A stretch of 45,016 nt of DNA, taken from the NCBI GenBank assembly GCA_028821405.1, contig JAPPGK010000026.1, positions 1 to 45,016 on the forward strand. The letters run 5' to 3'. A program made the translations under genes and the position numbers. Source of the DNA: Gammaproteobacteria bacterium (lineage in GTDB: Bacteria > Pseudomonadota > Gammaproteobacteria > Pseudomonadales > Azotimanducaceae). A model generated the notes under the pieces. The model made no database searches. It worked only from the letters and a program-made list of their open reading frames with translations, and had not been told where the DNA came from. Shown here piece after piece: positions 31,152 to 41,161 of this stretch (position 1 is the stretch's first letter; the number at the start of each line of letters is the position of its first letter).

Positions 31152-31921
31152 CCATAGCGGGCGATGGATCGTGGCGCGGTCGCGGTCGCGTACGGCCAGC
31201 CCGGGGGTTTCCCTGAGGTTGGAGGCTGAGCGGGCGCCGCCCAGCTTGTAGGTTTCGGATGGTGCGTCAATCGGTGAGGGTGAGTGTGTCGTCGCGCGAG
31301 AGCCGGGGCTGACGGGCGAGAACGTCGCGACGGACTTATTTCGCTTCAGCGTTGCTCAATCGGGCAGGCCGCTAAGCGGCGGCCCAAGCGTGAGAAACCG
31401 GGGACGGATGGGTATGATCAGATCGGGTTCGTTGGCGTCGTTGCTAGAGTGGGCGTTGGCCCGTAACGCGTAGCCGCAGACCTGGCGAACGCGGCCTCAA
31501 TAGGGATCAAGGCCGCGAGACCGAGACTCGACCTGCCGAGGTTCGGTATGCAGTACAACAGGCTGGCCCGTAGCGATCGCCATCGAACCGGGATGGCCGG
31601 GTGTGCCCGCTGCTCCGGCATGGGAATGGCGAGGCGGCAATGCAAGACGTCGGGTAACGAATGCGACTGCAACGGTGCACTGATCGACCAGGGACGGTCC
31701 CAGTGCGAGGCCGAGTGTGTCGATCGGGAGATTGCGGCTGTTTTGGGGTCGCCTATCCCGTACCTAGGGAAATGGGCGAGCCGGTATTTCGATGAACCGG
31801 TTGGGCCGTGTGAGACGATGGCGCAATGAGGATCCACAGATCAACGAGTAAGTGATCGACACTACTTGTCAGGTGCCGGCAACTGCACGGTCAACGCCGA
31901 AGATACGATGAGAGACGAGTC
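31152..31921. other. 770-bp gap between defence units, no gene recognised
   Basis: Short frames exist on both strands (93 codons at 31548-31829 plus; 139 codons at 31418-31837 minus), but neither has recognisable motifs or a convincing start. The sequence has no repeats shared with the left half. A decayed gene or an RNA gene cannot be excluded. Confidence 0.4.
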
Positions 31922-33241
31922 ATGCGCGTGAAAGAAATCGAAGTTCGCTCGTTATTCGGCCGTTTTGACCACAAGGTACGACTCAATCTGAGCGATAGAA
32001 TAACTATCGTCCACGGACCTAACGGCGTCGGCAAGACCACGATTCTCAGGCTTGTCAGCGACGTGTTCCAAAGACGATTCTATTCGCTACTCACTACACC
32101 GTTCGAAAGGATAGTTGTCCGCTTCTATCCTAGTAGTACGTTGACGGTGAAACGTATGTTGAAGTCTGGGGGGAGACCAACGCTTTTGTTCACTTACCGA
32201 GCAGGTCGCCATACGACCGGATACACCTTCCCGAGAGAGCGACTAGCCCGACGAGTACGCGTCCCATCGTATTCCCTAGAGAGGGAGATCCCGCAAGTCG
32301 AGCGGATTAGTCCCTCGGTTTGGCTCGACGGAACAACGCAGAGGGAGATGTCCTACGACGACGTCGTGGCGACTTACTACCACTATCTGCCACAGGACAT
32401 TCAGGAGTTAATCGTCGGCGATATGCCGCAGCAATTGGATCGGGTGTTGAGCAATACGAGCATTGTGTTCATCGGAACGGATCGGCTTGCGGGGCCTGAT
32501 GACGTTGACGAGGAAGTTGCCAGGTCGAACCGAAGGGGCCGGCAGGTGAGAGAGGGTGCCGTCACAAAGTACTCCCGCGACCTAGTGTCAAGGATACAAC
32601 TCTTGCAGCGACAATCGTTGGAAACGGGCTCTTCCTTGGATAGTACGTTCCCCCAACGATTGCTGGATGGATCATTTCAGTTGCTGGAAGAGAAGACCGT
32701 CCGCGATGAATACACGAAACGGTCCAGCTACATGACACGTCTTCGGGACGCGGGACTCATTTCCGCAGACACTGTGACGTTGCCTGATCGGGGAATGGAA
32801 GAGATAGATCGGAGGGTGCTGTCGATATACCTTGAGGATGTCAATGCTAAGCTGAGCGTCTTTGCTACGCTACTACCGAGAATAGAGCTGTTCGCCCGGA
32901 TATTGAATTCCAGGTTCCTGTACAAGTCGTTTAGCGTCCGCTCAGACGTAGGGTTCTTGGTTGTTTCCGAACACGACGGCGGTGCGGTGCCGTTAACTGC
33001 ATTGTCGTCCGGTGAACAGCATCAGATTGTTCTCCTTTACGAACTACTCTTTCGAGCTGCGTCGGGAGCGACCATCTTCATCGACGAGCCGGAACTTTCC
33101 TTGCACATCACATGGCAGTGGAAGGTTCTAGAGGATCTGATGAGCATTTCGCACACGAGTGATCTGGACTTTCTCATCGCGACACACTCCCCGGCGATCA
33201 CCAACGGGAGGCGTGACTTGATGGTTAACCTTACGGACTAG
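31922..33241 (+). CDS. ariA: PARIS-like AriA: AAA_15/ABC-type ATPase
   Basis: 439 residues. Walker A HGPNGVGKTT (31-40) is followed by an insertion-rich middle. The C-terminal half shows signature ALSSGEQHQIVLLYELLF, Walker B GATIFIDEPELSLH and the H-loop LIATHSPAIT, an OLD/RecF-like arrangement. The next gene encodes a DUF4435 (Toprim-like) protein, and this ATPase plus DUF4435 pair is the makeup of PARIS, a phage defence that is triggered by anti-restriction proteins such as Ocr and kills through tRNA cleavage. Lengths (439 and 296 residues) fit PARIS. Base composition is clearly less GC-rich than the flanks (codons such as AAA, GAA and ATA are frequent), pointing to transfer. The PARIS assignment is by architecture, not alignment. 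Confidence 0.72.
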   Translation: MRVKEIEVRSLFGRFDHKVRLNLSDRITIVHGPNGVGKTTILRLVSDVFQRRFYSLLTTPFERIVVRFYPSSTLTVKRMLKSGGRPTLLFTYRAGRHTTGYTFPRERLARRVRVPSYSLEREIPQVERISPSVWLDGTTQREMSYDDVVATYYHYLPQDIQELIVGDMPQQLDRVLSNTSIVFIGTDRLAGPDDVDEEVARSNRRGRQVREGAVTKYSRDLVSRIQLLQRQSLETGSSLDSTFPQRLLDGSFQLLEEKTVRDEYTKRSSYMTRLRDAGLISADTVTLPDRGMEEIDRRVLSIYLEDVNAKLSVFATLLPRIELFARILNSRFLYKSFSVRSDVGFLVVSEHDGGAVPLTALSSGEQHQIVLLYELLFRAASGATIFIDEPELSLHITWQWKVLEDLMSISHTSDLDFLIATHSPAITNGRRDLMVNLTD

Positions 33242-33260
33242 GGCCGAGCGGAGCGATTCG

Positions 33261-34151
33261 ATGGAGCAAAGTCTGGAGTCGATTGTAGATTCGGTCGTTT
33301 TCGCGCGATCGAGTACCGCTGAGCCTATACTCTTTGTCGAGGGTGGTAGCGATGTTGAGTTTTTTCGGCGATTTGTGACGCAGACGGTTGCTGTAGTAGC
33401 CGTTGGTGACAAGGAAAAGGTCATTTCAGCGATGCACCTTGTGGCAGTGGAGGAGTATCGTGCTGTAGCTGGTGTTGTCGATGTGGACTTCGGACGGATT
33501 GATGATACGGCTCCTCGGTGCCCAGGCCTGTTTTTAACGGACGATCATGACATAGAGATGATGATTGTTCGGTCGGGTGCATTCGAAGACTTGGTAACGG
33601 CTCTTGCGTCAAGGCCGAAGTTGGAGAAGTTTGGCAGGGACGTGCGTTTGGCGGTCTTGCAGGGCGCGGCGGTTATTGGCCAACTTCGGTATGTGTCTAG
33701 GGTCCGTGGTTTGTCATTGCGTTTCGAGGGGCTGCCGATTGGGAAGTTGGTGGAAGATGACTTGTCCGTGGATGAACGTAAGCTGATCGGACGAGTATTG
33801 GCGCTTTCGGGCAGGCGTGAAAACGGCGTGACGTTTGACAGGCTGCTGGAGTTGATGGCGGGGCGAGCCCAGCACGATTTATATCAGATTTGTTGCGGCC
33901 ATGACGTCATGGAAGTCGTTGGGAAGGCGCTTAGGAGGGTGGTCGGGAATAGGTCAGGAGCAGAGACGAAGAGGGAGCATCTGGAGCGCATCTTACGCCT
34001 GGCTTATGACGGCAAGTTCTTGGCACGCACATCGCTCTACCGCGATCTCTATGGTTGGGCCAGGGAAAGCGGAATCGAGCTCTTTGATGCGGAGCGGGTG
34101 GATAGTCCGGCGGGAGGGGGCGAAGGTCGAGTGAATTTGCCTGAAGCATAG
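33261..34151 (+). CDS. ariB: PARIS-like AriB: DUF4435 Toprim-type effector
   Basis: 296 residues of the DUF4435 family. Toprim-type acidic motifs are visible: LFVEGGSDVEFF (Glu27, Asp31), GVVDVDFG (Asp74, Asp76) and TDDHDIEMM (Asp97, Glu99). In PARIS, AriB is held by the AriA ATPase and, once released, cuts a host tRNA and stops growth. The protein is cytosolic with no membrane segment. GGAG precedes ATG 33261 by about 7 nt. It lies 19 bp after ariA, so the two form an operon. The lower GC continues through this gene. The hsdMSR operon next to it fits the biology of PARIS as a backup against anti-restriction proteins. Confidence 0.75.
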   Translation: MEQSLESIVDSVVFARSSTAEPILFVEGGSDVEFFRRFVTQTVAVVAVGDKEKVISAMHLVAVEEYRAVAGVVDVDFGRIDDTAPRCPGLFLTDDHDIEMMIVRSGAFEDLVTALASRPKLEKFGRDVRLAVLQGAAVIGQLRYVSRVRGLSLRFEGLPIGKLVEDDLSVDERKLIGRVLALSGRRENGVTFDRLLELMAGRAQHDLYQICCGHDVMEVVGKALRRVVGNRSGAETKREHLERILRLAYDGKFLARTSLYRDLYGWARESGIELFDAERVDSPAGGGEGRVNLPEA

Positions 34152-34757
34152 GCATGAGTGCGTTTAGGATTGCGTTGTTGCTGGGTTTGGCTGCTTGCGT
34201 CTAGGTAGTGAGCGGAACGAGAAGCGACTGCGAGGGAAGTGGCCTAGTAATACGCGGTGCGGTCGTCGAGCCGTACTAAGGACGACGATGACGGGGAGCA
34301 TCCGTGCCGCGCCAATGGGCGACATAGTCGCTACGATGGTGTAGTCGAAATCGGCTTCGGCCTCTGTCGTATAGCGGCTCAAAGCGCACACCCTGTGCCA
34401 CGGTCACAACCAAGCCCATTCCCAACTTGGTGGCCTCAGATACCGGCGGTCACCGGATAAGTCGCACTATACGCGCGGGCGTTCTCAACAGTTGTGACGC
34501 CCACACAACACGCCGTAGCTGGTCGCTCGGCGGTATTGAAACCCAATGGAGACTATGTCGGTTCACTCACCGCGTTGTGGATGCGACACCTGACGCTGCT
34601 GCTGCGCTTTGGGCGTTAAGGCGCACGTATTCCTGGGTGCGGCGTCCACTGGTCCGACAAACAACACCACCCGGGACGCAATGCTCGTCTTGCCGATCCA
34701 TTGATGCTTCAGCCAAGCGCCAACGACAGGCTCTCGATCATCAGCACCGGTACTCAG
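34152..34757. other. 600-bp gap between PARIS-like and type I R-M operons
   Basis: No frame longer than about 110 codons, and none with protein-like composition or a usable start. It separates two convergent operons. I see no hairpin with a T-run, repeats or tRNA. Composition is mixed and could be remnants of earlier insertions. Confidence 0.4.
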
Positions 34758-37700
34758 TTAGCCGATAACGGCCAGGGACTCGGGTTGAAGAGCCTTCAGC
34801 TTGTCGAAGATCCCATCGATTGTGTTGCTCTTGCCGTCAAACAACGCCTCGGGACCGCCAGCATGGACGCTACTGAACGGCGCGTCGTAGAGCGCGGATG
34901 GCTCCATGACACCCCGGGCTGTGAGTTGGTCGATCACCATCTCGATGAAACGGATCTGCTGCGTGCTCAGGCTTCGGTTGGACAGGAACTCCGAGAAGGC
35001 CTCCTGTGCGGCGGCGCGGTCCATCCCCACTAGGCTCCGTACGAAGTGGGCAAGCGAGGGGGCCTCGTTGCGGGCCAGGAGGGAGTTCAACAGCGTCTTG
35101 CCGTCGTCCTCGCCGATCTCGACCAGCGTCCGTTCGAGGCTCTGCAAGTCGCCGGCCGTCAAGGGTCGGTTGGTCCGGAGGCGATGAATCACGATGTTGT
35201 CGAGATGGTTCTTCAGGTACTCAAGAACCTTTTTCTCGTACTCGGCCCCGGTCATCTTCGGCAAGTCGACAGCGGCGCCATCGCGCACACCGGTGATCTC
35301 GTCCTGGAAGTCCGTGTAGACGATCCTGCGGTTCTTCTTGTCCAGAAACGGCACCAAGCCACGCAGGCTCACGCGCAGCGCTTCGAGATCGTTCAAGCTG
35401 ATGCCTTCCCAGAAGCCGCTCTCCTGCACTGAAGCCAAGTAAGTGAGCTGAGCCGCGATTGCCGGAATCGTGCTCTTCTCTTCGAGCAGCATGGCGACCT
35501 CCACGACCCGTCGGCGACGCTTTTCGAAGGTGCCCATGTCGCCTTCGGCGAGGGCCAGTTGCATCGTCAGTGCCGTGAGATCGAACAGGCGCGACTCAAT
35601 GTCGTCGGTCTGGCTTTCGCTGGGCAGTCCGGCAACTTCGCTCTGTAGTACCTCGATGTCGGGCGCGGTGAGATGTTCCCATGACTCCCGCTGCTGGAAA
35701 CGTTCGACGGCTTCGAGCTGCATCCGCACGATGAAGTTCTCGCGGTTCATCGCCGCTACTTCCCCGTGGAGTTCGGTCTTCAACGACTCGGCCAGCGCCG
35801 CCTCCGCGTCCAGGTCAGGGGTCGTCTGGACGTTGGTCAGCAACTGCACCCGCGACCTAAAGAGCCGCGTACGCAGGGGAACGCCGCCACTCTCCGCGAT
35901 CCCCTCCGGACGCTCGCGGAAGAAGTCGAAGTTGAAGCAGAAGTCGAAAACGCGGAAGTCGTTCTTGTCGTCCCCAGGCCCGAACAGGTCGGGGCACAGG
36001 CGGGTGCCGCGCCCGATCATCTGCCAGAACTTGATCCGCGAGTAGACCGGCTTGAAGAAGACCAGGTTGGCCACCTCGGGCACATCGACGCCGGTATCGA
36101 GCATGTCCACGGAGATCGCGATGTGCGGTGCCTTGTCCTGCTGCGCGAAGTCGTCGAGCAGGCTTTGGGGATACGCAGCGTAGTGATCGATGACGCGGGC
36201 GAAATGCCCGGCATATTGCGGGTAGTGGTGGTTGAACCGCTCTTCGATGAACTTCGCGTGGTCGTGATTGCGCGCGAAAATGATCGTCTTGGCCAGTCGG
36301 TCGCCACCGTCGACGGTATGGCCGTTCTCCATGAGATGCTGGAGGGCCTTGTCGACCGTGTCGATGTTGAAGAGCCAATTGTTGATGGCGGATGCGTCGA
36401 CGCGTTCCGGCACACCGGGATCGTCCGCGTCGTCGCTCCAGTCGAGGCCCTCCCACTGCGCCTGCTCTTCCTCGCTGAGGGAGTCGTAGTCGATGCCTTC
36501 GCGCGGGAATTTAAGGTCCACCTGCTGAACCTTCGGCGGCACTAGGAAGCCGTCCGCCACCGCAGTCGCGAGTTCGTACGCGTCGGTGGGCATGCCTGGC
36601 TCTAGGTCGAAGAGTTCGTAAGTGTTCCGGTCGACCTGGTCCCTAGGCGTCGCGGTCAGGCCGACGAGCAGCGAGTCGAAGTATTGAAATATGGTCCGGT
36701 ACTTCTGGTACACGGAACGGTGCGCCTCGTCGATGATCACGAGGTCAAAGTGCCCGACGCCGAAGCGGGCCTCGGTGCCCGACGTCTCGTTGATCAGCCC
36801 CATCATCGTCGGGTAGGTACAGACGTAGACCCGGCCCGCCTTGTCCTTCTCAGTCACTAGGTTCACCGGACTCGACTCCGGCAGGTGGGCCTTGAACGCA
36901 CCCACCGCCTGGTTCACCAGCGACACCCGGTCCGCCAGAAATAGCGTCCGCTTGACCCAACCCGCCCGTTGCAGCAGGTCGACCAGTGCGATCGCCACGC
37001 GGGTCTTGCCGCTGCCGGTCGCCATCACCAGCAGCGCCTTGCGCCGCTTCTTTTCGAGATCCTCCCCGATGCTCCCAATGGCGCGCTTCTGGTAGTACCG
37101 CTCGACGATGACATCCTTGACTTGCGCCACGTCGAGCGGCTCGCGGTGGGCCCGGCGATGTACTAGTGACGCTAGCTCGTCCTTCTTGTGGAAACCGGCA
37201 ACTGGGCGGGGCGCATAGAACAGGTCATCCCATACGTGGGTCTCGTACCCGTTCGTGTAGAAGATGATCGGACGCTGGCCGTGCATGGTCTCCAAGCAGT
37301 CCGCATAGAGTTTGGCCTGCTGACGACCCACGCCCGGATCGACAGTCGTCTTTTTCGCCTCAACCACCGCGAGCGGTTTGCCGGCGTCGCCCCAGAGGAC
37401 GTAGTCGGCATAGCCAACGCCGGACTCGTTCGGCATGCCCGCAACTCTGTATTCACGGTCCCGTTCGTCGTCTAGCAGCCAACCGGCGCGTTCGAGATCG
37501 AGATCGATGATCAGTTTGCGCGTCGTTTCCTCGTTCCAGTTGTGGGTCTCGGGAACACCCGCGTTCTCGGCCTTGATGGCCTCCAGACGGTCGCGCAACG
37601 CTTCCAGTTCGGTCTCGATCTCCGTTCGGGTGTCCGCCTCAGCATCCAGCTTGGCTTTCGCGGCCTCCATCCCTTGCATGCTGGCTGGAGTGGCTGCCGG

Positions 37701-38144
37701 ATCCACTCTCGGGACGAGGGACTCGTCAAAGGTCTTGCCACGCAGGCTCTCCGCGCCCTTGCGCAGGTAGGTGCGCCCCGCCCAGTAGAGAACGTGGTAG
37801 AGCTCCCGCACGACACCCAGCGCCTTCTCGGGCGTGGGCGGCTTGTTGCCGTGGACCGCCACGTTGCCGGTCTTCCGGACGTATTCGGCCTTCTGCCAAA
37901 CGACCGCGGGCACGAGCTCGCGGAACGCGGGGTCGCCGATGTAGCTTTCCAGATTCGAGACCTTGGGTGGCGTCAGCGTCTTCTCGACCTTGTAGACGCG
38001 CTTCACCAGGCGCTCCAGGGCGTGCCGGGCATGGAAGCAAGAGGCTCGCGGATCGCCGAAGACGTGCCGCTCCGCGAAACTCGCGCTCTCCGCCGCATGC
38101 GGGAACTCCTGTTTCAGGAATACGAAGTTGGCGGAGACCTCCAT
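34758..38144 (-). CDS. hsdR: Type I restriction enzyme R subunit (HsdR)
   Basis: Motor and nuclease subunit of a type I restriction-modification complex, 1128 residues. The N-terminal about 130 residues (FHARHALERLVKRVYKVEKT) resemble a DUF4145 domain. A RecB-like nuclease follows: YADYVLWGD (Asp247) and AVVEAKKT (Glu262, Lys264). The SF2 translocase has MATGSGKT (374-381), IIDEAHRS (DEAH 472-475), LTATP, SVDMLDTGVDVPEV and QMIGRGTRLC. The C-terminal helical domain, which docks on the M-S core, is present. ATG 38144 lies 6 bp after the hsdS stop. It is last in the operon hsdM-hsdS-hsdR on the minus strand. All motifs are intact, so it should be functional. Confidence 0.96.
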   Translation of the reverse strand: MEVSANFVFLKQEFPHAAESASFAERHVFGDPRASCFHARHALERLVKRVYKVEKTLTPPKVSNLESYIGDPAFRELVPAVVWQKAEYVRKTGNVAVHGNKPPTPEKALGVVRELYHVLYWAGRTYLRKGAESLRGKTFDESLVPRVDPAATPASMQGMEAAKAKLDAEADTRTEIETELEALRDRLEAIKAENAGVPETHNWNEETTRKLIIDLDLERAGWLLDDERDREYRVAGMPNESGVGYADYVLWGDAGKPLAVVEAKKTTVDPGVGRQQAKLYADCLETMHGQRPIIFYTNGYETHVWDDLFYAPRPVAGFHKKDELASLVHRRAHREPLDVAQVKDVIVERYYQKRAIGSIGEDLEKKRRKALLVMATGSGKTRVAIALVDLLQRAGWVKRTLFLADRVSLVNQAVGAFKAHLPESSPVNLVTEKDKAGRVYVCTYPTMMGLINETSGTEARFGVGHFDLVIIDEAHRSVYQKYRTIFQYFDSLLVGLTATPRDQVDRNTYELFDLEPGMPTDAYELATAVADGFLVPPKVQQVDLKFPREGIDYDSLSEEEQAQWEGLDWSDDADDPGVPERVDASAINNWLFNIDTVDKALQHLMENGHTVDGGDRLAKTIIFARNHDHAKFIEERFNHHYPQYAGHFARVIDHYAAYPQSLLDDFAQQDKAPHIAISVDMLDTGVDVPEVANLVFFKPVYSRIKFWQMIGRGTRLCPDLFGPGDDKNDFRVFDFCFNFDFFRERPEGIAESGGVPLRTRLFRSRVQLLTNVQTTPDLDAEAALAESLKTELHGEVAAMNRENFIVRMQLEAVERFQQRESWEHLTAPDIEVLQSEVAGLPSESQTDDIESRLFDLTALTMQLALAEGDMGTFEKRRRRVVEVAMLLEEKSTIPAIAAQLTYLASVQESGFWEGISLNDLEALRVSLRGLVPFLDKKNRRIVYTDFQDEITGVRDGAAVDLPKMTGAEYEKKVLEYLKNHLDNIVIHRLRTNRPLTAGDLQSLERTLVEIGEDDGKTLLNSLLARNEAPSLAHFVRSLVGMDRAAAQEAFSEFLSNRSLSTQQIRFIEMVIDQLTARGVMEPSALYDAPFSSVHAGGPEALFDGKSNTIDGIFDKLKALQPESLAVIG

Positions 38145-38150
38145 GCCGGC

Positions 38151-39308
38151 TCAGAGGTCTCCCCGGAAAGCACGGGACTGCAATGAGGCGAAGAGGGTGT
38201 CGAGGTCGGCCAAGTGGGCGCGCTGGCTGGCTCTCTGATGCTGAATAGACGCAGCCATGCTGGCGAAGTCGCACTGCTGGGCTAGCGGCGGAAGGTACAT
38301 CCGTATCTTGACCATCCGCTTTAGACCCAAATCACGATTCGCAATCCCGTGGGTATATCGTTGCGATTGTGTATAGCAATAGGCTGAGTTCAGCATCGTC
38401 TCCATCCAGATTGGATGCACCTCCTTCACATTGGGTTTGAGCAAAGCAACGTGAACCCAGACAGCGAATGGCTTGGAAGTGATAACGCGAGCTGCGATTC
38501 CCGTCGTGCCGCCCTTGGTATAGAGAATGTCACCGGGTTCAGGCTTACACTTCTTCCACTGTCGATTAGCCTCATCTTGGTCGATGTATTTCAAGTCTTC
38601 CCACACAACCTCGCCCGGCTTGATGTGCCGTGTTGACAAGAAGGGAACGCCACTTTCGACGTTTTCGACGTACCTTGGACTTACATGCGGACCGTCGTTT
38701 GCAGAATGCACCACATCGCCGAGCATGCATTGCTCCCATCCCATCGGATTCGTCACGGGGTCGCCGAACATGTCGAGGAAGGTGGATTGGACGAGCGTGT
38801 CGAGTTGGACGAGGGCCTGGCGCCGCTTTGTCCGCAACTCGTCCGCCGTATCCAGAATCGCCGCAATCCGCTTCTGCTCGGCGAGCGGGGGTAGGGGGAT
38901 CTGAAGGGAGGCGATGTCGCCTTTCGAGACTTGGAGAAATGTCGCTCCTCGCCCCTTGGTGCGCAACACGGGGGTGGCATGATCAAGCCAATGTCCGAGG
39001 TAGGCTTGGTTCAAGTCAGCGTCCTTGGCGGTTAGACCGGCCACTCCACGTCCAAGACAGTATTCTGTGTCTGACCAGTTTCGATTACCGATCGTCGCGC
39101 GGATACACAGTATGATGTCACCGGGCTTGGACAGCTTCGTTGGCGCATCCGTATAGTGCTTGGGCTTAGGAGTCAGCTCACCGAAGTCCCCCGCCCCTGC
39201 AATCAACGGGTAGCCACTTTTCGTAGTGTTGTAGCTGCTACCCCTCGGCGCTTGTCCCATCGATATGTCGCACACAGAGGACAGGGATGTTGTGGGGAAG
39301 GCGCTCAT
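38151..39308 (-). CDS. hsdS: Type I restriction-modification specificity subunit (HsdS)
   Basis: DNA-recognition subunit, 385 residues, with two target-recognition domains. The first ends with the conserved helix PPLAEQKRIAAIL, followed by the spacer TADELRTKRRQALVQLDTL. The second TRD begins near GWEQCMLGDVVHSANDGPH and ends with LPPLAQQCDFASMAAS and a second spacer helix. The two halves are only distantly alike, so the target is an asymmetric bipartite site that cannot be predicted by eye. ATG 39308 overlaps the hsdM TGA by 4 bases. Codon use here is slightly less GC-rich, as is usual for fast-evolving hsdS genes. Confidence 0.95.
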   Translation of the reverse strand: MSAFPTTSLSSVCDISMGQAPRGSSYNTTKSGYPLIAGAGDFGELTPKPKHYTDAPTKLSKPGDIILCIRATIGNRNWSDTEYCLGRGVAGLTAKDADLNQAYLGHWLDHATPVLRTKGRGATFLQVSKGDIASLQIPLPPLAEQKRIAAILDTADELRTKRRQALVQLDTLVQSTFLDMFGDPVTNPMGWEQCMLGDVVHSANDGPHVSPRYVENVESGVPFLSTRHIKPGEVVWEDLKYIDQDEANRQWKKCKPEPGDILYTKGGTTGIAARVITSKPFAVWVHVALLKPNVKEVHPIWMETMLNSAYCYTQSQRYTHGIANRDLGLKRMVKIRMYLPPLAQQCDFASMAASIQHQRASQRAHLADLDTLFASLQSRAFRGDL

Positions 39309-40795
39309 CGCAACAGCCTCTCTAGTTCCGCGCGGCCCTCGCCGATCTCCAGCTCGAGTTTTGCGAGGGACTTTAGAATCGCTTTCGGCGGGTCGTATTC
39401 CACCGCCTCGTAGTTGACCTCCTTGTACCGGTTGACGGAGAGTTCGTAATCGTTCTCCGCGATATCGGCCTTGGGCACGAGAAAGCTCTGGTCCGTCCGG
39501 GCCCGCTTACGCTCCGCCTCGCGGTTCCGCCAGCGGGCGAGGATGTCGGCGAGGTCGCTCTGCTCGGGCTGCGGCGTGCGCTTGTCGTCCAGCGAGTAGC
39601 CGTCTGCCTGCATGTCGTAGAACCAGACGTGGTCCGTGCCGCCGGAGTTGGTCTTGGTGAACAGCAGGATGGCGGTGGATACGCCGGCGTAGGGTTTGAA
39701 GACGCCGGAGGGCATGGAGACGACGGCGTCAAGTTTCTGCTCCTCGACTAGGATCCTACGCAGGGTCCTGCGCGCTTTGCTCGACCCGAACAGTACGCCG
39801 TCGGGGACGATGACGGCGGCGCGGCCCCCAGTCTGGAGCAGGCGTAGGAATAGGGCGAGGAACAGCAGTTCGGTTTTCTTCGTCTTGACGACCCGCTGCA
39901 GATCCTTGGCCGTGGACTCATAGTCGAGACTTCCTGCGAACGGCGGATTGGCGAGGACGAGCGAGTACCGCTCGGCGTCGTCCACCGCTGCTGCGTGGTC
40001 GTTCTCGGCCAGCGAATCCCGGTAGCGGATGTCAGGTTTTTCCACCCCGTGAAGCAGCATGTTCATGCTTCCGATGCGCAGCATCGTGTTGTCGAAGTCG
40101 TAGCCGTGGAAGGTGCCCTCGTTGAACCGCTGGCGGGCCCGGGCGTTCTTGTAGATGCGGTCGCCATGGTGCTCGACGAGATGCTCGGAGGCGGCGATGA
40201 GGAAGCCGGCGGTACCGCAGGCCGGATCGCAGATAACGTCCTTGGGGGTGGGCGCGGTCATGTCCACCATCAGGCGGATGATGTGGCGCGGCGTGCGGAA
40301 CTGCCCGTTCTGCCCGGCGGTGGCGATTTTGCCGAGCATATACTCGTAGAGATCGCCCTTGGTGTCCCGGTCGGCCATGTCTATGTCGTCGAGCTGGTCG
40401 ACCACGTTGGCCAGCACCCGCGCCGTCGGCATCATGAAGAGTGCATCCTGCATGTGATGCGTGTAGGTGGATCCTTCGCCCGAGCCTTCCGTCTCGCCGA
40501 GCGACTTGATGAACGGGAACACCTCGTCGCGCACCGCCTCGAACATCTGCTCCGGCGCAAGCTCCTTGAAACGCGACCAGCGCAGACCGTCTTGGCGGGC
40601 GGCAAACACCCGCTCCTGGATCGGTTTGCCGGTGCGGGCCGCCTGTCGCTCCCTACGCGTGTGCAGCTCGTCCAGCTCCTTGATGAAGAGCAGGTAGGTG
40701 AGCTGCTCGATAACCGAGAGCGGGTTCGAGATGCCCCCGGACCACATCGTGTCCCAGATTCGGTCCACCTTGGACTTCAGCGCACCGGTGATCAT
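39305..40795 (-). CDS. hsdM: Type I restriction-modification methyltransferase subunit (HsdM)
   Basis: N6-adenine DNA methyltransferase subunit, 496 residues. The AdoMet motif DPACGTAGF is at 190-198 and the catalytic NPPF at 283-286. The N-terminal helical domain (SKVDRIWDTMWSGGISNPLS) is standard, as is FRTPRHIIRLMVDM before motif I. ATG 40795 fits the family N-terminus better than the longer frame from 40852. Only a weak GATGGA ribosome site precedes it. It is the first gene of the hsdMSR operon. Upstream on the minus strand a TACAAT hexamer at about 40911-40916 could be a -10 box, with no good -35. Confidence 0.96.
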   Translation of the reverse strand: MITGALKSKVDRIWDTMWSGGISNPLSVIEQLTYLLFIKELDELHTRRERQAARTGKPIQERVFAARQDGLRWSRFKELAPEQMFEAVRDEVFPFIKSLGETEGSGEGSTYTHHMQDALFMMPTARVLANVVDQLDDIDMADRDTKGDLYEYMLGKIATAGQNGQFRTPRHIIRLMVDMTAPTPKDVICDPACGTAGFLIAASEHLVEHHGDRIYKNARARQRFNEGTFHGYDFDNTMLRIGSMNMLLHGVEKPDIRYRDSLAENDHAAAVDDAERYSLVLANPPFAGSLDYESTAKDLQRVVKTKKTELLFLALFLRLLQTGGRAAVIVPDGVLFGSSKARRTLRRILVEEQKLDAVVSMPSGVFKPYAGVSTAILLFTKTNSGGTDHVWFYDMQADGYSLDDKRTPQPEQSDLADILARWRNREAERKRARTDQSFLVPKADIAENDYELSVNRYKEVNYEAVEYDPPKAILKSLAKLELEIGEGRAELERLLR

Positions 40796-41161
40796 GGTTC
40801 CATCTCGTCCGTCCCCGTAGAGCCCTTGTACGGCCTGAACCTCGAGGAGCAATCCCTAGGGATGTCCCTCCGGGTGGCCTTGGGAGCGCTCGCTCCTTCG
40901 CACACTATTGTACAAAAGGCGACCTGTTTGCTGGCTTCGATGGTGGGGTCGCGCCCGGCTTAGGACGGCGATGGTCAGGGCCGGTCTGGGGTCTGGACGC
41001 GAGGGAACTTTGGCGCGCGTTCTTCTCTCTTGCGGTGCCTTGGAGCCGATGGGTTGTTGGGTGGCGATCAATGGACGGAACGAGGGTGGCCTGTAGGTTG
41101 GTCATCCGCGATGCGGCAGCGCGATACAGTGCGCGACCGAGCTTCGGATTGGGCCGTACCG
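40796..41161. other. Divergent intergenic region upstream of hsdM
   Basis: 365 bp between the divergent hsdM and small membrane-protein genes. No coding sequence is recognised. It must hold the hsdMSR promoter; the best candidate is the minus-strand TACAAT near 40911. Confidence 0.4.

Noticed and set aside
31922-34151. OLD-family nuclease pair or Gabija-like system
   Set aside because: The Toprim-type domain is in a separate DUF4435 protein rather than fused to the ATPase, and no UvrD-like helicase is present; PARIS fits better.
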